Assembly (NCBI GenBank): GCA_951799445.1
Contig: OX637292.1
Coordinates: forward strand, 11,721,296-11,785,295
Length of the DNA stretch: 64,000 nucleotides
DNA from: Pseudisothecium myosuroides
Lineage: Eukaryota; Streptophyta; Bryopsida; Hypnales; Lembophyllaceae
Direction: 5' to 3'
Part shown: positions 57,568 through 64,000 of the stretch, piece by piece
Layout: every line of letters begins with the position of its first letter
Numbering within the stretch: position 1 is the stretch's first letter
Translations under genes and position numbers: made by a program
Notes under the pieces: generated by a model
The model's database searches: none
What the model was told of the DNA's origin: nothing
The model's input: the letters and a program-made list of their open reading frames with translations, nothing else

Positions 57568-58063
57568 ACAATGAAAGGCTGGTAATGAGGCCCGCCACTG
57601 GTAATTCCAAGGGCTTTGCCATGAGTCCGTTGGCGTCAATTCATATTATCCTTGTCCTTGGTGTAGTGCATCAATCCAAATCAACATTGACAAGATCCGT
57701 GATGAAGAAGCTTCAAGATGTCACCACTTGTGCCGTATGATGAATGAGTGTCCACAAGTTTTTAGTGCAAAGTGGCTTCTTTTGTACACAACATGCGCTG
57801 GGTAAAGAGAGAACTTATCTAGCGGATGCATTAGGTTCATTATAAAAATGGCAAACCCCAACTCAAAGTATAGCATTGTTGGGTGAAGTGATAGTTGCAA
57901 AGTGAATACTCTAAATGTGTACATAAGTGGTGAAAATGATTTACAGTGCATTGCAAAATTGATGCTAAAAAATTTGTAATATATTTATACAAATTCATAA
58001 ACTTACAATTCTTTTTTGGAAAATTCATCATGTTCAATTTTCAAAGGATTACTAGTAATAGCA
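57568..58063 (-). repeat. Inverted satellite unit
   Basis: It carries GAGGCCCGCCACTGGTAATT, CTTGTCC, GTAGTGCATCAATCCAAATC, GCAAAGTGGCTTCTTTTG and AAATTCATAAACTTACAATT in reverse order to the array. It is one unit, degenerate. Confidence 0.75.
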
Positions 58064-60460
58064 ACCACTCTTCCATATAGATAAAATAACGTGCAATGCA
58101 AAAAAAAACAATGGGGCTATTGTAGTGAGGGGACTCAAAATAAGAACTTGAGTGACCAAACACATATGAATTATAAAAATATAGGAGAGACTAGAATTAG
58201 AGACAAGACTTTGATATTTAGAAATTATCCATATAATATCCAAATACTATATGCTAAATCACTTTAGAATCCTCTTTCAGTCTCCACCAATAAAATCAAT
58301 TTAAATATAATTTATGATTAGCAACAATAACTACTATTAGGTGCAATAACTAGTAGCAACTAAACTAACATGGAGATGAAAACAATCTATTGGGCAAAAA
58401 GGTGGGGGACAAACCCACTAAAGGGACTCAAAATAAGATCCAAAGAGAGCTCCCCAACCACTAAATCTAAAAGAGATTGCAACACTTTGCAAATTCACAA
58501 ATTATTGATATGGTGTCCAACTAATACATGCTATAATGCAATGGAATCCTCTTCTAGTTTTTAATAATAGAATCCAATAAGAATCATAGAATGATATGTT
58601 GTTTCTTTCAAATACAGTTCTTCATACTCTGTGTGAATTATTTAGTTCAAAAGTAGTTGGCACGTGTCTCCACCTCAAATTTGCACCCATTTTGCAAGAA
58701 GAAAAGTGAGATGAGAAATTGAATCAAACAAATGATAGTAGAAACCATTCTTTGTAGCAAGGAGGTGCACAAAGAACCCTAATATAGTTTACGTAAATTG
58801 AACTTATTTATTGTTGCTACACAACAAAAAATTTAGTGAAGATAGCCTACATTTGTCTAAATTTGTTTTAGAACTGAAAAAAAACAATACTTATTCAAAA
58901 AAATTAATGACAATAAGGAAATGTTATTATAGATATTAATTGAAGGTAATTCATACTTAGAAAAGGTGTATAATTCAATTTACAAGTGACAAAGTAAATT
59001 TTAGCTATCTAATTGACTCTAAAAAACAATCGAACTAAAAATTTTGATTTGTCATCTCACATTCAATACTTCAAAATTTCACTTGCCATTCAATATTTAA
59101 TGAAATTGAACAAAGGTGTACCATATCAATGGAAAAAAAATTGCTCTACTTGAACTCAATGGATATTTAATAATCATCTTTGATGGTATTAAAAAATAGA
59201 TCTTATAATCTCTTGTTCAAAGGCATTGGAGACCATAGATTCCTCTAGCTAAAGTTGTCCTATGAGTGTCGCTTAGAAGCAAAAAATTGGGGTTAAAAAT
59301 ATTGGAAGTGATTATTTACCACTTACAATCAATTTTTTTTAAAATGAATTCATATTTGTATCCAAAGGCCCTACTTAGCTAGGAGAGGTACAAAAATGCA
59401 ATGAAATCAACTACCATAATTAGAAGGTGGATTTTTACATGCATTTTTCTTCCAAGTAAATGGATAAAATAAAAAGAATTTTCCCTTCAAGCAATGCTCA
59501 TTGCATTATTTTAGCTAAATGCTCAACCACCTTCTAGATGAATGACAAGTGAAAAATTAGCTTCATCCAATTAATAGTCATTGAAGAAGCTTCAAAGTGC
59601 ATGAAAAATGTTTTGAAATGGGCACTTCAAATCCAATTAACATTAATTGTAGAAGCTTCAGAGTACATGACAAATGTTTTGAAAACTACACTTCATCCAA
59701 ATAATAGTTAATATGAAAAACTTCAAAGTGCATGACTAACATTTTGAAAAGCGCACTTCATTGAATCATTATTCATTCCAAAAAACTCTTAAAAAATGTA
59801 TAAAATATTTACGAAAAAAACAAAAATGTTCAACACAAACCAAAATATAAAGATTTTTTGAAGCAATGATAAGCATATACCACAATAATTCAAAAACAAT
59901 CTCACTATCTCTCATTTGAGCACTTAGAGCATTTCCAATTGATGGTTTGGCTATTAAGCCCACTTTAGTGTAGTTTGGATAAAAAGTGAACAATTAATAC
60001 GTGGTCCAGTCAATATTCCCTTCAATATGACAAAGTTGCATTTTTATCGTTGTTTTCTAACTTTGCCAATTGCTCCTACTCATTTTGAAAATAATACACT
60101 AACAACACCAATGATGAAATTACAAGCCAAAATAACAACATATACGGGGAGGGCATGAAGTGATTCATTCTACAAATCTTGGACATGATATTTTGCTTAG
60201 ATTGATAGACCACTACAAATGTTTTTAGGAATAGAAAGATTCCAAGACTCAAAAATCCAACTTCTACAATAGACAATAGCCTACCTACCATGAACCTTCA
60301 ACCACACTCAATTCCAAAAACTCCACTCAATTCTTAAAGCTCACCAATAGAAGTGGCTAAATCCATTAATTACATAATATAAAAGTGCCTAAAATCAACT
60401 TGAACTTTAAACCAATCTTGAAAACATGTACTACATACAAGTAGTCCAAATGTTATAAGG
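58064..60460. other. Intergenic, includes a three-unit 66-bp tandem repeat
   Basis: At about 59,583-59,775 three units of GAAGCTTCAAAGTGCATGA, AATGTTTTGAAA and GCACTTCA follow each other. No gene is seen in the remainder. Confidence 0.5.
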
Positions 60461-60469
60461 GCATCATTG

Positions 60470-61085
60470 CATCAACAATTGGAGTTGGTAATGAAGCCCG
60501 CCATCGATAACTCCAAGGACGCCACTGCTATGTGGCTGTCGGTGTCCTAGTCCTTGTCCCTAGTGCAATACATCAATCCAAATCAGTACTTAGAGGATGT
60601 GTTTTTTCATTATTTAAAGTGGTGAAGAGACTTCAAGAGGTACCACTATTGTAGTAAGTTACTTCGCAATGAACAAGTGTGAGCAAATTTTTGAGTGCAA
60701 AGTGGCTTGTTTTTTGCGCGACACACTTTGTGCAAGAGAAAACTTATCCATAGCCCAAACTCAACAACTACCTTGAGATCATTGAAAAAACCTCAAATCC
60801 AAACTCAAAGGTACAATATTGTTGAGCCAAGTGATGGAGAATCCTCTAAATGCGTGCATAAATGGTAAAAATGGATTACAATGCATTGCAAAGTTGGTGG
60901 TCAAAATTTGTAATGTATTTGTACAAATCCATAAACCTACAATTGTTTAGGAAAACTTCATCGAGAACTTCATCATTTTTTTATTTTCAATGGATTGGAA
61001 TTCCTCTTTGAGTTTCCAACAAAGGAAATCCAAAAAGAATGATTATTCAATAGTACTAGTAGATACTCTCATTTGTAATTATCCT
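60470..61085 (-). repeat. Inverted satellite unit, nearly complete
   Basis: It runs from AAGCCCGCCATCGATAACTC through GTCCTTGTCCCTAGTGCAAT, CTCAAAGGTACAATATTGTT and AAATCCATAAACCTACAATT to CTCATTTGTAATTA, one whole unit in inverse orientation to the array. Confidence 0.8.
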
Positions 61086-61527
61086 GTGCTCGGTCTGATT
61101 TGTTAAAAATTAATTCAAAAAATAATTATATATGTCATGTAATAAAAAATTTAGAAATTATAATGTGGCATAATTGAAATGTGTAGAAAATATTTACGAG
61201 AATAATTTGAATCTTCAAAGAAATACCCAATAAAAAATAGTATACATACCAAGGCAATCACTATGTAAGTGTAAGAAAATCCATATAATACATAAGTTTA
61301 GTCTTTTTTTACCCTTGAAAGAGAGATTGTATTCATTGAAAGGGATTGGAACTTAATTAGTCCTTTTGCTAATTTACTAAGTTGCAAGGACCCTACTTCT
61401 AAAGGTTCTGAAATATTCTAAATCTTGTGAAATAAAATTCCAAAAATTCTAAATCCATTTAATGAAAGATAATTCAATCCAAAAAAAAATGATTTTGTAT
61501 GGGGTCTAATGAATCTGACCCTAATGT
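61086..61527. mobile_element. Probable TIR element related to 28,926-29,065
   Basis: The left end GGTCTGATTTGTTA and the right end TAATGAATCTGACC are roughly inverted. The first 140 bp match 28,926-29,065. No target duplication was assigned. Confidence 0.4.
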
Positions 61528-63587
61528 ACGGTAGTGACAATTAGCAATCATTGACAATCATTTTTTTTTTACATTTGGAATCTTTTAATTATGTGAACTT
61601 CAAGATTTTCATGAAGTACGAGTGCATGGCTGCAAAAACATGATAAAGTGTTATCAAAATAGTACCAATCACTTTTTTCTATTGTAATATTTGTGATTTC
61701 CTTAAGACTACAATTACTAGAATACATTTGCTACAAACCTCAACCTTCTCTTCTTTGCATTTCTTCAATCAACACCTAAAATAGGGCTCTTATGCTCTTC
61801 TCGCTACAAGTGATGCACAAGTGAAGGTTTTGAGGCCCCATTTTTGGATTGGAAGTGAGGTTAGAAGACTTTGGCAATGGAAATTTTTATATGAATATTG
61901 AAGCCCAGAAAGCATCAAAATTTTATTGGAAACCAATTATTCATTGATATTTTTTGTTTAATCATTTGCAATTTTTTTAAAATGCAAAATTTTCTTTGGA
62001 ATATTGACCAATAATTTAGAAAAATTAATTTGCAATTAGATACAGTGTTGTTTAGCTATTTTTAGATGAATATGGTAAAAAAATTGTATTGTTATATGAT
62101 CTTCACTATAATATGCACTTGTGGAAAGATTAAAAAAATTGAGCATTTATTGCATTTGTATGAATTTGCTCACTTTTCATTCAAATTTCACTCTCATTTC
62201 AAGTTTTCATGAAAAATGTAAAACTTTTATGACTAATAGAAGACATGTAATCACATCTCCAAACAATAAATACAAAAAATTAAAACTTCTTTTTAAAAAA
62301 TAGTTATTGATTTGTTTTTTCAAGTTAATAGCCATGTAGTAGAAATTTTGGCAAGTATGAACTTGTTATGCTAGACTTTGGAGGTGTATGTTGACCCCAA
62401 AGATCTTGCCCTCATGGTTGCAAGGTAGACTTTTCATTCATTCGTTAAAACCTATTGATGGCCTCAAAACCTTTTCACATTTTTCTTTGTTTTTTTAATT
62501 CCAAATTTTTCCAACCATTATTTCAAAAATTAAATAAACCCCAAAGGTTTCAAGTGGTTCTCTCAAAAAACTTTTCAACTTCTTCTATTGAAAAGACACT
62601 AATTTGTGGGCTTCAAATTTAGTCATGTGACTTTAAAATTCTATTATTTTGTCTTGGCTTTATTCTATACCATTTTAGTTCTATCTTCATTCCAACATGA
62701 TTTTAGCCTTGGTTCATTCTACCATTTTTTTAATCACATCTTCAAATGGCCCCTTTAGTCACAAAATGAATCATATAGCCACAAAGTTGACTATATATAT
62801 TCATCAATACAAAAAACCCAAAGGAGTCATTCCAAAAATCAGCTAAACCAATTCCAATCTAAAGGTCATCCATAGAATAATTACTTTCAATACTTATTAG
62901 TATCAGTAGTATGCCCTCTTGCAGTTGCCGGAATCATTAATATATCATTTGTCACTAGTGTACCATATGCTATTGCTATAGTCAAAATAAAAGTAAAAAT
63001 AATTTTTTAATTTTTTAATTCATAAAAACTTTAAAATTCAATCATTTCACAACATAGGCCCAAACGATATGAAATACAGCTCGTGCACCCCTTCTCACAA
63101 AGAGCTTTGTGATTATACCAAAAACGGCACCGGAGGACGCATAGTCCTGAAGATTTCACTATAACAAACAAAACAAACAAATAAACAAAACAAAAAACCT
63201 AACTTTAAGTATGGATATAGTGTACTTTGTACCGTTGCCACAATAAAAATAATAAAAATAAAAATATTTTTATAATTTTATAATTTGTAAAAACTTTGAA
63301 ATTCAATATCTTTTATGTATGAAGGAGTGCAAGGGGCTTTGTTTTGTGGCATTTGGACATGCGATGTGGAAATTATGTTTTTTCCAAAATAAAATATCCC
63401 ATAAAATATAATATAATGTAATACTTTAATTTAAAAATAATTCAAAAATCCACACCACAAAACAAAGTGCGTGCACCCTTCCCTGTGGAGAGCTTTTCAA
63501 CGATACCAAGAACAAGCCCGGAAGATTCATGGTTTCTAAGGTCTTAGCGTATTAAACAAATATGATAAAACACACAAACAACCGAAT
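61528..63587. other. Intergenic with dispersed 100-bp repeat pieces
   Basis: No gene. Segments near 63,060-63,150, 63,325-63,360 and 63,450-63,530 share GTGCACCCCTTC/GTGCACCCTTCC, GAGCTTT and a GCCCGGAAGATTCATGGT-like tail with each other and with 28,390-28,520. Confidence 0.45.
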
Positions 63588-64000
63588 TTAACCCCTAAAG
63601 GACATTGTCCCTTTGGGAGACAAATGGGATTTCGGGCAAGTACCTACGTGCTGAATTTTTATCTTGATTTATTTAAACTTTTTTTGAAGATAAAAAAACT
63701 GATAAGCTTTGTGGGAATATAATTTTTTTCACAATCGGTGCCCGGGAACAAAAGTTATGACCAAATAAACTCAAAACAAGGGACAGGGGGCAACAAATTT
63801 TTTTTGCACAGAGTTGAATTTATTTTTTTATTTTTTTTCATTGATTATATTTTTGTCTATCTTGAAAGCTTTGATTCATTTCATTTGGATTTGTTATGAG
63901 AAAGTCATGGACAATCTTGTTTTTTGGGCAATTAGAGCATCTTTTTGAAAAAATAACTTGTAGGATTCATTTCTTGAATGCATTTTTGCAATTTTTGCAA
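63588..64000. mobile_element. TTAA piggyBac-type MITE, cut by window end
   Basis: TTAA at 63,588-63,591, then CCCCTAAAGGACATTGTCCC and family landmarks CACAATCGGTGCCCGGGAAC and TTTTTGTCTATC. It lies in the same orientation as the copies at 2880 and 29,592, and the right end lies beyond the window. Confidence 0.8.

Overview
The window is eukaryotic nuclear DNA, most likely from a land plant. Introns are GT-AG, the intergenic DNA is very AT-rich and packed with short non-autonomous DNA transposons, and the three clear genes are a plant-type Sec24, an SRA protein built like the N-terminal half of SUVH histone methyltransferases, and a TMCO4/DUF726 protein. The species cannot be resolved; abundant TTAA-duplicating (piggyBac-type) short elements would be unusual for a flowering plant.

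Layout. 65-2258 (+) holds the last five exons of the DUF726 gene, which starts left of the window. 2.3-10.4 kb is intergenic and made largely of nested short transposons. 10.59-19.24 kb is a tandem duplication of about 4.0-4.6 kb. Each copy carries a spliced coiled-coil ORF on + (206 residues, open in copy A, frameshifted in copy B), a small hypothetical ORF on -, and a scrap resembling a Sec24 exon. 19,623-26,261 (-) is a complete 13-exon Sec24 gene (1084 residues), with a further 5' UTR exon near 27.5-27.7 kb and a repeat-filled 5' UTR intron. 28-45.4 kb is gene-free: more TTAA elements, hairpin elements, a 37-bp palindromic array, and inverted copies of a roughly 0.6-kb satellite. 45,690-49,637 (-) is a five-exon gene for a 1127-residue SRA protein without a SET domain, with a 5' UTR exon near 51.1-51.3 kb. 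51.5-57.1 kb is a tandem array of the 0.6-kb satellite, with inverted copies at 57.6 and 60.5 kb. The rest is AT-rich with a few small elements.

The genes do not form a pathway. Sec24 is the COPII cargo adaptor at ER exit sites. The SRA protein is predicted nuclear and reads modified cytosine; its long N-terminus combines a SUMO-interacting motif with a 20-residue-period array of SUMO-attachment consensus sites, and is the most novel-looking object here. The DUF726 protein is an alpha/beta-hydrolase-fold membrane protein whose expected nucleophile serine reads as glycine. The window also preserves several paralogous empty sites that show directly how the transposon families insert (TTAA, TA and 3-bp duplications).
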